From NCBI RefSeq assembly GCF_002954715.1, contig NZ_MSCP01000001.1, positions 2,245,141 to 2,309,140 on the forward strand: a stretch of 64,000 bases of DNA. Reading direction: 5' to 3'. Origin of the DNA: Aliivibrio sifiae. Lineage in GTDB: Bacteria; Pseudomonadota; Gammaproteobacteria; Enterobacterales; Vibrionaceae. The translations under genes were made by a program, and so were the position numbers. A model generated the notes under the pieces. It had not been told where the DNA came from. It was given only the letters and a program-made list of their open reading frames with translations, and made no database searches. Shown here one piece after another: positions 1-11,044 of the stretch (positions are counted from its first letter, which is position 1; each line of letters begins with the position of its first letter).

Positions 1-2053
1 CATAGCCCCACGCACGCACATCATCGCCATTAAATGGGATATCCAAACGTAATAAAGCATCAACACGATTATCTACTTGAATGCTGTTTAATGCTGCACC
101 AACAGAGTCAACCAGTGGAGTTGCTGTCATATACTCACGAACTGCTTTACCAGAACCATTAGCAGTTGCACGAATAGTTAACTTTCCGTCTTCCGATAAA
201 TTAGCAATGCGTCCAGTAACACGTGTTGCGTGAACATCCATAAGATCGGCTGAATGCGAACTTAAGAACATAGACGCATTTTGGAACATCAAATCTAATT
301 GCAGATCCGTAAGTGGAGGCCAAGCGGTATCAAATGAGAACTGAGCGTCTTTTAAGCCGACCTTAACTTGAAATATGCCATCGTATTTGGTGTAAGGGAA
401 ATCGGCAACTTCACCATACCAAAGCAATTGCACGGTTTTTGCGCTGCCACCTTGTACGGCTGCAGATAAATAATCCGTTAAATCTTGTCCCAGAGCTAGC
501 GTTGGTAAGTAACGCCAAGTTTGATCTGCATGGAATGCATCGGCCTCTGCATAAAAAGAGAGTACAGATGGTTTATCCTTTGGAAAGTCTAAACGGAACT
601 CACCTTTAGCTTGCAGATCAGGAGTCGAGACTTTTATGTAATCAGACCATAAGCGCCAACCATTATCATTAACTTCCCAATAAGCAGTTACATTACCCTG
701 TTCTATATTTAATGGGGCTTGGAATACATCGCCGTAAGGCAGCGTATCATCCACTAACGATAGTGTTGCTTTGCCTTTTTCAGTATCACCAGCAATGAAT
801 ATATCCAATTTATGAAAACCTGGAAGTAATTCCCATTGTTTCATTCCTGCTGCATGAATAGATGCAGAATAATTTAATCCTGTAGAGCGATCAAACTCGA
901 CTCGAATATCATTAATACTGCCTTTAGGATCAAGCGTTGTCAGAAGATCGGTAATATTATCTTGGGAAGCAGGTAATAATGTTTTTAAATCTAATGCACT
1001 GTGAAGATCAATATGTGCCAAATTTAATATCCACTTTTCAGGCTGCCATGTAAAGCTTCCTGAAACCTGTGGCCACATATCATTTTGATGCTTAATTCGA
1101 ATATCAGAAGCTAATACCTTCCAGCCATCTTTATCTGGCTGAAGTTCGAATACTCCAGCTTCAACACTTGCTTGATGAACGTCTTTTCCTTCAAGCCAAT
1201 TAACATAAGATGGTGATGCTTCAACAAGCGCATCAATAGGTTGGCCATTTTTAAATGACAACCAAGCATTGGCAGATACTTCACCTTGAGTGACTCCATA
1301 TTCTTTTTGAATCTCATCGGCGATCCATGGAGTGACTTGGATATTTTTAGCCTCGACATAAAAATTACCATCTAAGCTTTTAAATGTGCCTTTCTCTTTA
1401 AAGTTAGCAATAACTTTAAGCTGATTTATCTCACTACCAATAATACTTACAACGCCTTCAGCAAGGTGCCTTCTGCTTTCATTTCGCCATTGCAGTGAGT
1501 CAATTTGAAGTGTTTTATCATTACCATCAAGCGCTACGAGGGTCACTTGAGAATCTTTTAGTGAAAAGTGATTTAATCTCACTAAAAATAAATCTTCAAG
1601 ACGCTTTGCTAAGGATTCATCACTGCTTTTTTCACTTGGCTTTTTCGCTTCTTCTGGTTTTTCAGAGTCATCACCTAATGAGGTTAAGTCTGCAACTAAC
1701 TTATCAATACGTAGATCAGCAAATTGAGGCTGTTGGGCCCACAGAGAAGAAAGAATATTCAGTTGGATCTCAACCTCTTTAACCGAGATGATTTCATCTC
1801 CAGAGATAGGATCGACTGCCGTCAATCTTTTAAGGTTTAATGAGGGATTAGTGTTTCTCCAACGACCATCAAGTTCACCAATAGAGATTGAAAAACCGGT
1901 ACTTTTGGAAAGAAAAGCTTCAACTTCAGGTTGATATTGATTAAGTGAAGGTAGGAGTAGGCGCAAGCTTGTAATGACTAATGCTGCTAGTAAGAATACC
2001 AGCAGCAATAATCCCATCAAGCAACGTTCAAAACGAATTAACTTAGTGGTCAC
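1..2053 (-). CDS. yhdP: YhdP family large envelope protein (N-terminal part, cut by window edge)
   Basis: An open frame runs leftwards from a GTG at 2053-2051 to the window edge without a stop, giving about 684 residues. The product starts with a short basic stretch and one hydrophobic helix (about residues 14-35, rich in Leu and Val). A long beta-rich AsmA/TamB-like region follows, as in YhdP of Enterobacteria, which spans the periplasm and helps move phospholipid to the outer membrane. E. coli YhdP is about 1270 residues, so roughly half is seen. It lies 13 bases downstream of rng on the same strand, the same pairing as in E. coli. A hydrophilic Glu/Lys/Ser-rich stretch (about residues 120-145) breaks the N-terminal domain. 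The family call rests on context and overall character. Confidence 0.85.
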   Translation of the reverse strand, partial: MTTKLIRFERCLMGLLLLVFLLAALVITSLRLLLPSLNQYQPEVEAFLSKSTGFSISIGELDGRWRNTNPSLNLKRLTAVDPISGDEIISVKEVEIQLNILSSLWAQQPQFADLRIDKLVADLTSLGDDSEKPEEAKKPSEKSSDESLAKRLEDLFLVRLNHFSLKDSQVTLVALDGNDKTLQIDSLQWRNESRRHLAEGVVSIIGSEINQLKVIANFKEKGTFKSLDGNFYVEAKNIQVTPWIADEIQKEYGVTQGEVSANAWLSFKNGQPIDALVEASPSYVNWLEGKDVHQASVEAGVFELQPDKDGWKVLASDIRIKHQNDMWPQVSGSFTWQPEKWILNLAHIDLHSALDLKTLLPASQDNITDLLTTLDPKGSINDIRVEFDRSTGLNYSASIHAAGMKQWELLPGFHKLDIFIAGDTEKGKATLSLVDDTLPYGDVFQAPLNIEQGNVTAYWEVNDNGWRLWSDYIKVSTPDLQAKGEFRLDFPKDKPSVLSFYAEADAFHADQTWRYLPTLALGQDLTDYLSAAVQGGSAKTVQLLWYGEVADFPYTKYDGIFQVKVGLKDAQFSFDTAWPPLTDLQLDLMFQNASMFLSSHSADLMDVHATRVTGRIANLSEDGKLTIRATANGSGKAVREYMTATPLVDSVGAALNSIQVDNRVDALLRLDIPFNGDDVRAWGY

Positions 2054-2066
2054 GTATTTTTATTCT

Positions 2067-3536
2067 CTACATCATTACGACATCAAACTGCTCTTGAATA
2101 TAAAGAGGTTCGGCTTGAATTTTAACCTGTTTACCTATAAATAGTTCGAGTTCAGCAAGTGCATGAGACTCTTCCCCTTCAAGGGCATCAGCCACAGCGA
2201 CAGAGGCATAAACTACAAACTTATCTGAATCATACGCTCTATTTACTCGAGTAATTTCACGTAAGATCTCATAGCATACACTTTCGACAGTCTTCACTGC
2301 ACCACGGCCTTCGCACGTTGGGCATTGACCACATAATACATGCTCAATACTTTCACGAGTACGTTTACGAGTCATCTCGACTAAGCCAAGTTGTGTAAAA
2401 CCATTTACATTAGTTTTAACTCTATCTTTTTCTAATGCAGAGCCTAACACTTGCAACACTCGACGACGGTGCTCCTCACTCATCATATCGATAAAATCAA
2501 TAATGATAATACCACCGAGATTACGCAAGCGAAGTTGACGAGCAATAGCTTGAGTTGCTTCAATATTAGTATTGAAGATGGTCTCTTCTAAATTACGACG
2601 TCCTACAAATGCACCGGTATTAATATCAACCGTTGTCATGGCTTCAGTTTGATCTATGATCAAATACCCACCCGACTTTAACTCTACCTTACGATCAAGT
2701 GCACGCTGGATTTCATTTTCCGTTTCGTACATATCAAAGATTGGTTTATCGCCAGCATAATACTCAAGTTTTTTGGTTAACTCTGGAACAAACTCAGAAG
2801 TAAATTCTTTTAATTTTTCAAAAGCTAACTTTGAGTCAACACGAATTAAATCAAGCTCCGTACCTACAAAATCACGTAAAATACGTTGGTCTAAACCTAA
2901 CTCACCGTATAACATTGATTTCGTTTTACTCTTTTTACGACGCTCAATAACCTTATGCCATAAGCGCTTTAAGAAAGCGGCATCTTGCGAAATTTCAGCT
3001 TCACTTGCCCCTTCAGCAGCTGTTCGAATGATAAATCCACCGAACTCATCGCAATAATCAGAGACCGTGTTTTTTAAACGATTACGTTCTTTTTCACTTT
3101 CAATTCGTTGAGATACACCCACATGACTTGCGCCAGGCATAAAAACTAGATAACGAGAAGGAAGCGTAATATCAGTCGTTAGACGAGCGCCTTTAGTTCC
3201 AAGAGGGTCTTTAACAACTTGTACTACCAAATCTTGCCCTTGGTGTACTAACTGAGAAATATCTCTTACTTGAAACTGACGTTTTTCATTTTCCGAAACA
3301 CATTCTGTATGAGGAACAATATCTGAGGCGTGCAAAAATGCAGCTTTATCCAAACCGATATCTATAAACGCAGCTTGCATCCCCGGTAATACTCGGCTTA
3401 CTCTGCCTTTGTATATATTACCCACAATACCGCGTCTTGCTTCTCTTTCTACATGGATCTCTTGAAGCACACCGGCTTCAATCATCGCAACACGAGTTTC
3501 ACTCGGTGTGACGTTTATTAACAACTCTGTACTCAT
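2067..3536 (-). CDS. rng: Ribonuclease G
   Basis: The 489-residue product has the same length as E. coli RNase G. The N-terminal third holds an S1 RNA-binding domain (GNIYKGRVSRVLPGMQAAF). The catalytic DNase I-like part shows the two metal-binding aspartate motifs TTVDINTGAFVG and IIIIDFIDM. The CGQCPTCEGRG cysteines form the zinc link used for dimerisation. RNase G matures the 5' end of 16S rRNA and degrades some mRNAs in the cytoplasm. The ATG start lies 19 bases after maf. The order mreBCD-maf-rng-yhdP is the conserved gammaproteobacterial cluster and supports one envelope/shape operon. Nothing is odd in the sequence. Confidence 0.97.
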   Translation of the reverse strand: MSTELLINVTPSETRVAMIEAGVLQEIHVEREARRGIVGNIYKGRVSRVLPGMQAAFIDIGLDKAAFLHASDIVPHTECVSENEKRQFQVRDISQLVHQGQDLVVQVVKDPLGTKGARLTTDITLPSRYLVFMPGASHVGVSQRIESEKERNRLKNTVSDYCDEFGGFIIRTAAEGASEAEISQDAAFLKRLWHKVIERRKKSKTKSMLYGELGLDQRILRDFVGTELDLIRVDSKLAFEKLKEFTSEFVPELTKKLEYYAGDKPIFDMYETENEIQRALDRKVELKSGGYLIIDQTEAMTTVDINTGAFVGRRNLEETIFNTNIEATQAIARQLRLRNLGGIIIIDFIDMMSEEHRRRVLQVLGSALEKDRVKTNVNGFTQLGLVEMTRKRTRESIEHVLCGQCPTCEGRGAVKTVESVCYEILREITRVNRAYDSDKFVVYASVAVADALEGEESHALAELELFIGKQVKIQAEPLYIQEQFDVVMM

Positions 3537-3555
3537 TGGAGCACCTCACTAATTT

Positions 3556-4131
3556 TTACAAAAATTGGTGTAAGAGCTGATCTGTTTCCATCAAAGGCAG
3601 TCCCATGACGGCATGATAACTGCCATCAATACGCGAGACAAATCGCCCACCACTACCTTGAATACCGTATGAGCCCGCTTTATCACAAGGCTCACCACTT
3701 TCCCAATATTGTTCTATTTCTTGTATTGAAAGTGTTCTAAACCACACCTGTGTTATTACTGTTTTGGTTCTTGTTGTATCAGGTGTTGCTAGTGTAACGG
3801 CAGTCATTACTTGATGTTGACGACCAGACAAAGCTAAGAGCATTCTCTTAGCATCTTCAAAATCTTTAGGTTTTTCTAAAATAACACCATCGATAACGAC
3901 GATAGTATCAGAGCCCAATACTGGGACATTCTTATTTTCTATTTGCTCTATGGCTTTCACACCCGCTTGCGCTTTATCCTGAGATAATCGCTCAACGTAC
4001 ATAAGAGGCGTTTCATGATCTTGATGCACCTCTTCTACATCGACAGACAGGATCTCAAATTGATAGCCCAGTTGAGCTAATAATTCTTTTCTTCGAGGAG
4101 ATCCTGAAGCTAAGAAAACTTGAGTAGTCAT
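3556..4131 (-). CDS. maf: Maf-family nucleoside triphosphate pyrophosphatase (YhdE type)
   Basis: The 191-residue protein begins with the Maf signature (LASGSPRRKELL) and carries the central GSDTIVVIDG and EKPKDFEDA motifs that bind nucleotide and metal. YhdE-type Maf proteins hydrolyse dTTP and UTP to the monophosphate and pyrophosphate, which removes non-canonical nucleotides; overproduction can block septation. It lies between mreD and rng with 9- and 19-base gaps, as in E. coli, so it is probably co-transcribed. The length matches the family (about 190-200 residues). Confidence 0.95.
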   Translation of the reverse strand: MTTQVFLASGSPRRKELLAQLGYQFEILSVDVEEVHQDHETPLMYVERLSQDKAQAGVKAIEQIENKNVPVLGSDTIVVIDGVILEKPKDFEDAKRMLLALSGRQHQVMTAVTLATPDTTRTKTVITQVWFRTLSIQEIEQYWESGEPCDKAGSYGIQGSGGRFVSRIDGSYHAVMGLPLMETDQLLHQFL

Positions 4132-4140
4132 TACATTTCC

Positions 4141-4632
4141 TTATCGAATTGACCAGTGGCGACGAACTCTACGCATTAGTAAAAATAACCAAGGCCATAA
4201 AATAAAGTTTAACACGCCAGCCCATAAAAAGTGTGCGTTGAAAGACACATCATGGACTAAAAATTCACCCATAAACTCTAAAAGTTTACCTAATAGGGTT
4301 AACCCTGAAAAAATAGCGGCTTGTTGCCATAACGCTAAGTTTCTCAATACCTTAAAATTGGCTGCGACAAGATAAACTAAAATTGCCATCGTCATACCAC
4401 GGATACCTAGTGTGGTCCCTAATAGTAGATCCCACAAAATACCCAGTAGCATTGCTGTACCTACATTAACCCTATGAGGTAATGCAAGTACCCAGTAAAA
4501 AGTAACGAGAATAATCCAAGATGGTCGAAGTACCTCTAAAGTCCCCGGCCATGGTGCTGCTTGTAAAGTTAAGGCGATTAAAAAAGAGAGCCAAATAATG
4601 ATTCTACCGCGCATTAAGTGACTACTGCTCAT
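4141..4632 (-). CDS. mreD: Rod shape-determining protein MreD
   Basis: This is a 163-residue, very hydrophobic inner-membrane protein with about five to six helices. Its length (162 in E. coli) and position directly after mreC identify it as MreD. MreD works with MreC, MreB, RodA and PBP2 in the elongasome that directs lateral wall synthesis. The start codon lies inside the end of mreC (11-base overlap), which suggests translational coupling. Sequence conservation in MreD is low, so the call leans on topology and operon context. Confidence 0.93.
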   Translation of the reverse strand: MSSSHLMRGRIIIWLSFLIALTLQAAPWPGTLEVLRPSWIILVTFYWVLALPHRVNVGTAMLLGILWDLLLGTTLGIRGMTMAILVYLVAANFKVLRNLALWQQAAIFSGLTLLGKLLEFMGEFLVHDVSFNAHFLWAGVLNFILWPWLFLLMRRVRRHWSIR

Positions 4633-5485
4633 TTGGCATCTCCTCTGTACTCACAGCCGTTCCTGTTGGCCATACTAATAATAGGTAACGTAACTTATCA
4701 AATTCAACCGAAGTTTCTAAATCAATTGATGCAAACGGACGCTTATTATCATTATCAATCATTGAAACATAGCCGACAGGATAACCTTCAGGATAACGCC
4801 CACCTAAGCCTGAACTCACAAGTAGGTCCCCAACTTCAATGTCAGTATTTGTTGGTATATGCTCTAACTGCATAGTATCCAAGTGACCTTTACCAGACGC
4901 GATCACCCGAATATCATTTCTAACAATCTGTACAGGAATGGCATTATTTGGATCGGTTAGCAATAAAACTCGACTATTGTGAGCACCAACATAGTTAATT
5001 TGTCCAACAATACCTTTATCACTGATCACAGGCTGACCTTCATAAACACCATCAATTTGGCCTTTATCGATCATAACTTGGTGTGTATAAGGCGCAGAAT
5101 CTACCGCCATCACCTCTGTTACCATTTTTTTCTCATCTCGAATAAACGGTGAGCCTAATAGATCGCGTAATCGGCTGTTTTCTTGCTTGAGTTGTTCCAT
5201 CAACAATAAATTGCTGTTCTGCACAAACATTTCTTGCTTAAGGCGTTGATTTTCAAGCATGAGGGTATTACGGCTATTAAATCTGTCATACATGCCATCA
5301 AACATGGTACGAGGAAGATTTGCCGCATAATGAATTGGAGATACAAAGCTATTTAATAAGTAACGAATGTCGGAAAACGCATTTAAACGACTATCGGCTA
5401 GCATGAGGCTAGCCGATACCATTACAGCAATAAACAGGCGAAACTGTAGAGAAGGACCTCTACCAAAGATTGGAGTCATATCCAC
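4622..5485 (-). CDS. mreC: Rod shape-determining protein MreC
   Basis: The 287-residue product has a short cytoplasmic start with the conserved PIFGRGPSLQFRL motif, one membrane helix (about residues 15-33), a periplasmic coiled coil (about 70-110) and the beta domain with VYEGQPVISDKGIVGQ and SSGLGGRYPEGYPVG. It is shorter than E. coli MreC (367) because it lacks the long Pro/Gln-rich C-terminal tail, which is normal outside Enterobacteria. MreC forms periplasmic filaments that activate PBP2-RodA. An alternative start two codons later (5479) would match the E. coli start better. mreB lies 17 bases upstream. Confidence 0.96.
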   Translation of the reverse strand: MDMTPIFGRGPSLQFRLFIAVMVSASLMLADSRLNAFSDIRYLLNSFVSPIHYAANLPRTMFDGMYDRFNSRNTLMLENQRLKQEMFVQNSNLLLMEQLKQENSRLRDLLGSPFIRDEKKMVTEVMAVDSAPYTHQVMIDKGQIDGVYEGQPVISDKGIVGQINYVGAHNSRVLLLTDPNNAIPVQIVRNDIRVIASGKGHLDTMQLEHIPTNTDIEVGDLLVSSGLGGRYPEGYPVGYVSMIDNDNKRPFASIDLETSVEFDKLRYLLLVWPTGTAVSTEEMPNEQ

Positions 5486-5502
5486 TCACCCGTTAGTTGT
5501 TA

Positions 5503-6668
<1,166 letters not shown>

Positions 6669-9600
6669 TTAGTTAGAAGTACCAATTATGTTACTTTCAC
6701 CACGAAATATAATTCGATCATTTCCGCGGTAAATACCAAAAGTAACAACCGTCGATGGATCTTCATCACCTTGGCCTCGCCAATTGTATTGCAACCAAGG
6801 TTGCTCGTCATTCGACCCTAGAAGTCCCTGACAGTTCACATTTGACTCTCCTTTCTGTGGAGACTCGGCAGCTAAACGTAACCAAAATCTAACTTGCTCA
6901 CGTAAAGCATGACCATCCGGATCCGCATTCAAATCAGCTTGGTTAATACCTTTATCAACACCCCCGCTCCCAACTAATTTAGATGGACTTAAATCTGTTG
7001 GGTTTGGCCATATAATTTGCTTACAATATTTATCACCATCAAAGTTCGCTTTGTTATCAGTATCACTCACAACAAATCGACTCCTATTCCAGTATTCAAC
7101 TCTCAGCGGTATATTTACGTCTTGGTTTATCGTTGTACCAACACTGTTTAGTACCATTCGGCCGTATCGAGTACTCGGTTGAGATAACAACTCTTGTTCC
7201 AACACTGCTTCTTTATTTTTATCAAAAGAAACAGGATCTACTCCACTTATTGCTAAGCTCAACGCAGTCGTTATCGAATTCCCCCCCTCATTAAATGGGC
7301 CATCAACCGTTGTTGTTACATTACCAGCCAACATTGATGCACTTTCTCTTGACCAAATGACACTATTTGAAAGATCTGGCGTCTCCCAAGTCGCATTACT
7401 CCAATGGGTATTATCTAAATCAGAAGACGCAATATTCAACCGATTATTATAGCCACCTGTTAATAAGAAACTGGCTTTTAAGTTTGTATCAAACAACCCA
7501 TAGTTAGCAACGATTGAATCATTATCAGAATAAGCAGTTACTTCAAAGTTTACGTCATCAAAAGGTTGTGCCATATAAGAATAAGTTCCCTCTGAAGACC
7601 CTTGATTTTCTGGGTAATCCCATAACGTATTTGTAATGGAAAAATAAGCTGGATAGAAGCGACCTACATTTGAGGTTGTTGAGGGAATATTAAACCCAGT
7701 ACGATTAAAATAATTATTTTGGAATACATCAAACTTCAATGCACCAACTTCATTCCAGTTCATAATCGTTGGTGAATTTTGATTTGAATTTGTTATATCT
7801 TTATTAAAATTAGTAATAAGCTGTCCATCAGCAATAATAACGCCTACAACGCCTGATACTGGATAGCTTAGTTGAGAGGATAAGTTCAACTTAGCGCTCC
7901 CCCCGGAGTGAGTAATATAGCTTGACGTTACTGCCTTACTGCATACCAAAGATGGGGCGCTACGATCTGGAACACCATCACCATAGGCTCCACTATCCAA
8001 ACTTTTAATCCAATTAACCGCTTTTAGGTAAGCATTAAAATCGGTTCCTGATGCAAGATAAGCTCCTGACTCTTCATCAATATAAGAGGGTAGTGCTGAT
8101 GAAGAATCACACAGTGCTGCGGTGAAAGGGCGAAAATAAAATTGCTCAGAGGTAGTAAAATCATCCCCTTGAATAGCAACTCGAGCAGTTAAGTTAATGA
8201 TTCCAGCATCATCAAATTTAGCGAGTAAAGTTCCATCTGCTCGATTTTCATCCCCACCAGCGACACCATCTTCAAACGAAATTAAGATATTATTATTTGC
8301 GGTTTCCCAACGTCCATTATTATAAGAAATCTCTAAGTTCTTAGAGCTACTTATTGGTTGCTTAGAATGAGAAAAATTCACATTTAAATCAATATCGTCT
8401 TTAATGATTTTACAATTAAGCTGATTTCCATTGCCATTCTCTTTTCCTCTAACTTTCAATCTAAATGGAAAAGGACGACCTGCAACTTGGTTGCTATTAG
8501 AGCCATCAACGCCTTCAGATGGAACAATGCTGATTGCTTTTGCAATAAACTCATAAGGCCCTTCTGTCGTAGTTAAGTTTTCACTACTAACACTTGCCGA
8601 TACATTATAAGAATTTAAAAATTTACTATGAATAAATCGAGTAACAATCGCGGGGCCGCTTGATGGAAATGTCGCATCGAAACGACTGTCATCCGTATGA
8701 TTGCACTCAGGGGTTGTAATATTTCCATCTTCACTCCAACACGCCGAATTTCTATCTCCAGTAACCACAGAATTACTAGTTACTTGTAAGTTTTGTCCTT
8801 TAGCTTCAACAACATCACCGTTTGAATCAACAAGAGAAAAATCAATTTTAATGCCATCGCAAGCAAGCCCCTTACCTGAGATTGGAGATATAACAAGTTG
8901 TACATCATTACTTGGGGTTATACATTCACTCTGCCCGATAATACGTGAATTAGAGAATAACTTAAGAGTTTTAGCAGTTACAGCACCGTACACAGAAACA
9001 CTACCATTTAAGGCTATATTATTTTCACTATATAAATGCGCTTTTAATAAATTAGATCCCGCCATAAGTATATTGGCATTTATTCCATGTGCTGCAATTA
9101 ATAAATTATCAGGTTTCGCCTCATGATTATAAATAACATTGCCTGGGTCATTCCAATTTTGAACATGAATAATTGTTTTTTCTATATTAGAGAAATGAAT
9201 TTCCGCAAATCCAGTTGCATTAAATTGATTGACCCAATAAACACCAGGTTCCACATTCACCTGAATATAATCAAAAGCATTCCCCCCCATCAGATTTATC
9301 GCGGTGTAATGACCTGGACTAATTGTAATATCACTTAATCCATTTATAACCCCATCTACCCCGGTAAATTCAGTAGTCATTGATAATTTAGATACCATTA
9401 AAGAGGGGTCTGCAATACAATCACCTCCATTACTGCTTTCACACGTATTTCCTGATTTTAAATTCATAGAGCCAGAAGGAAATCCGACCTTGCGGCTAGG
9501 GGTTTCAATATACGAACGGTTTCCTCCCTTTTCACCATCAACGATTAACTGTACTTTTGAGCCTCCTCCATCAAACCAAGTTTGAGCCGCTGATGGAAAA

Positions 9601-10610
9601 TATTCACACATATCAAATGAATCATTTTTATTTTCAAAAGCCAAATAACCAACAGTCTCTAAAGCACCATGCTCTCGAGTAATATGATCTTCATCAAGCA
9701 TAAATGATAATTCATTATTCTGTTGGCCTTCGCATAAACGTAGCCAACCACCATCCGCACCTTGACGTGTTTGCTTCGATATTAATACGGTATAATTAGA
9801 GTCAAATGACGATGGTAATGAAATTGTATTATTCCGACAGGAACGCGCCAATGCATCCAAAGCTCCCCCGTCATCGCCTTTACGTTTCTTTTGGTTAACA
9901 TTCTCTTTTTTTCCAACAACAAACGAAGCTCCGCGATCCGTAATTCCACTAAACTCTTGAATCGCTAAATAGGCTATTTTTTCTGGTTGATCATTCGCAG
10001 GCATAATAGAAGAACGCCCTAATTCAAGGGTTGTGTCAAAACCTTGAGAGGATACATTTCTATTTGAAGTGGTTGCCCATACATTAGTTTGAGATAACCC
10101 TTGAACTTGAGTAAAGACTATCGGAGGCTTTGAAAAGGGTGATTTAAAATCAACATTTAACCACTTCTTATGCTTGTGCTTTACTTTTTTTCCAATATAA
10201 GCAGCACCAGAAATAACCCCAGTTTCAGCTAGCATAGTAGGCTGTGTTGGATCTAATACAATCTTCCCTTCTTCAACCACTACATATTGAATTGACAACA
10301 TTTGAATTTGTTCCGATTGTTCATACACCCGAGTTTTTTGACGTATCGTCGCGTTGGTTGAAGAAACACTTTCAAGAAATAATGTAGACGACACATCGGT
10401 CGTATAGTTAGCGGCATCAAAAGAAGATAATAAAAAAACTAATGGGGATGTATAAGTATTCTCAAATGAGATAGTACAACTCTGATCTATACAGTTTTGA
10501 TTATTCAGTACTCCAAACTCAAAATTATTATTTGCGTTTGCATGAGAAATAAAAACAATAAAAAGAAAATTTAACAGTAGTAACCGTTTTATATAAACTG
10601 CAATAACCAT
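6669..10610 (-). CDS. mshQ: MSHA biogenesis protein MshQ, large secreted/tip protein
   Basis: I chose the ATG at 10610, which overlaps the mshP stop (TGATG); an in-frame TTG lies one codon earlier. The 1313-residue product has a signal peptide (hydrophobic to about residue 25, cut after HANA). The first third holds three similar segments that end in YVVVEEG, YLAIQEFSG and YLAFENKND and look like H-type-lectin-like beta modules. A middle region of right-handed-repeat character follows. The C-terminal half is Cys-containing and Gly/Asn/Ser-rich and resembles the MshQ/DUF6701 tail. As the last gene after the minor pilins, it is likely a pilus-tip or surface adhesin. Function is inferred from position and architecture; the name rests on locus order. 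Confidence 0.85.
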   Translation of the reverse strand: MVIAVYIKRLLLLNFLFIVFISHANANNNFEFGVLNNQNCIDQSCTISFENTYTSPLVFLLSSFDAANYTTDVSSTLFLESVSSTNATIRQKTRVYEQSEQIQMLSIQYVVVEEGKIVLDPTQPTMLAETGVISGAAYIGKKVKHKHKKWLNVDFKSPFSKPPIVFTQVQGLSQTNVWATTSNRNVSSQGFDTTLELGRSSIMPANDQPEKIAYLAIQEFSGITDRGASFVVGKKENVNQKKRKGDDGGALDALARSCRNNTISLPSSFDSNYTVLISKQTRQGADGGWLRLCEGQQNNELSFMLDEDHITREHGALETVGYLAFENKNDSFDMCEYFPSAAQTWFDGGGSKVQLIVDGEKGGNRSYIETPSRKVGFPSGSMNLKSGNTCESSNGGDCIADPSLMVSKLSMTTEFTGVDGVINGLSDITISPGHYTAINLMGGNAFDYIQVNVEPGVYWVNQFNATGFAEIHFSNIEKTIIHVQNWNDPGNVIYNHEAKPDNLLIAAHGINANILMAGSNLLKAHLYSENNIALNGSVSVYGAVTAKTLKLFSNSRIIGQSECITPSNDVQLVISPISGKGLACDGIKIDFSLVDSNGDVVEAKGQNLQVTSNSVVTGDRNSACWSEDGNITTPECNHTDDSRFDATFPSSGPAIVTRFIHSKFLNSYNVSASVSSENLTTTEGPYEFIAKAISIVPSEGVDGSNSNQVAGRPFPFRLKVRGKENGNGNQLNCKIIKDDIDLNVNFSHSKQPISSSKNLEISYNNGRWETANNNILISFEDGVAGGDENRADGTLLAKFDDAGIINLTARVAIQGDDFTTSEQFYFRPFTAALCDSSSALPSYIDEESGAYLASGTDFNAYLKAVNWIKSLDSGAYGDGVPDRSAPSLVCSKAVTSSYITHSGGSAKLNLSSQLSYPVSGVVGVIIADGQLITNFNKDITNSNQNSPTIMNWNEVGALKFDVFQNNYFNRTGFNIPSTTSNVGRFYPAYFSITNTLWDYPENQGSSEGTYSYMAQPFDDVNFEVTAYSDNDSIVANYGLFDTNLKASFLLTGGYNNRLNIASSDLDNTHWSNATWETPDLSNSVIWSRESASMLAGNVTTTVDGPFNEGGNSITTALSLAISGVDPVSFDKNKEAVLEQELLSQPSTRYGRMVLNSVGTTINQDVNIPLRVEYWNRSRFVVSDTDNKANFDGDKYCKQIIWPNPTDLSPSKLVGSGGVDKGINQADLNADPDGHALREQVRFWLRLAAESPQKGESNVNCQGLLGSNDEQPWLQYNWRGQGDEDPSTVVTFGIYRGNDRIIFRGESNIIGTSN

Positions 10611-11044
10611 CAATTTATCTCCTTAGCCCATACTTCTTGAACTCGCATCACTTTATTTGCTCCGGAGCCGCAAATAGCCGTGCTCTTTATTTGAAAATAT
10701 TGAATCGTTTCACCATGATAAGAAACAGTACTCTTTTCACACACCACACTAGGGTTCTGGCTGCATCCACTATTTGTTAAAGTCATATTTGGATTTCGCG
10801 CCACCCCATCACAAATCGAATGCTCTGCTCCAGATACCACTAAAGGAAATAACTGAACCAGCCCCCATTCAGCACCAGAATGCGCTAAAAACCAAGCTTG
10901 TGTTCCTAGCACTTCCTTTGAAACCGTATCTGAATTACTAGTTTCGACCTTCAATAAGTTTAATGATAAATAGCCGATAGCAACCATAACGACAATCGAC
11001 ATGATTAACAGGTTACCTTTTTGTTTTGTTTGATTATGGAACAT
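10610..11044 (-). CDS. mshP: MSHA minor pilin-like protein MshP
   Basis: A 144-residue protein with an N-terminal basic leader, a Gly, and one hydrophobic helix (about residues 13-32). Unlike true pilins, the residue five places after the putative cleavage Gly is Met rather than Glu (KGNLLIM), which fits a PilX- or GspK-like member that lacks Glu5. Four or more cysteines in the soluble part could form disulfides. It overlaps mshO by 11 bases at its start and mshQ by one base at its end, so the genes are translationally coupled. It probably caps or initiates the MSHA pilus together with mshQ. Confidence 0.85.
   Translation of the reverse strand: MFHNQTKQKGNLLIMSIVVMVAIGYLSLNLLKVETSNSDTVSKEVLGTQAWFLAHSGAEWGLVQLFPLVVSGAEHSICDGVARNPNMTLTNSGCSQNPSVVCEKSTVSYHGETIQYFQIKSTAICGSGANKVMRVQEVWAKEIN

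Noticed and set aside
1495-1782. Plus-strand open frame of 95 codons inside yhdP, and many similar antisense frames across the window.
   Set aside because: They lie fully inside well-supported genes on the other strand, have no ribosome site, and show no recognisable protein features.
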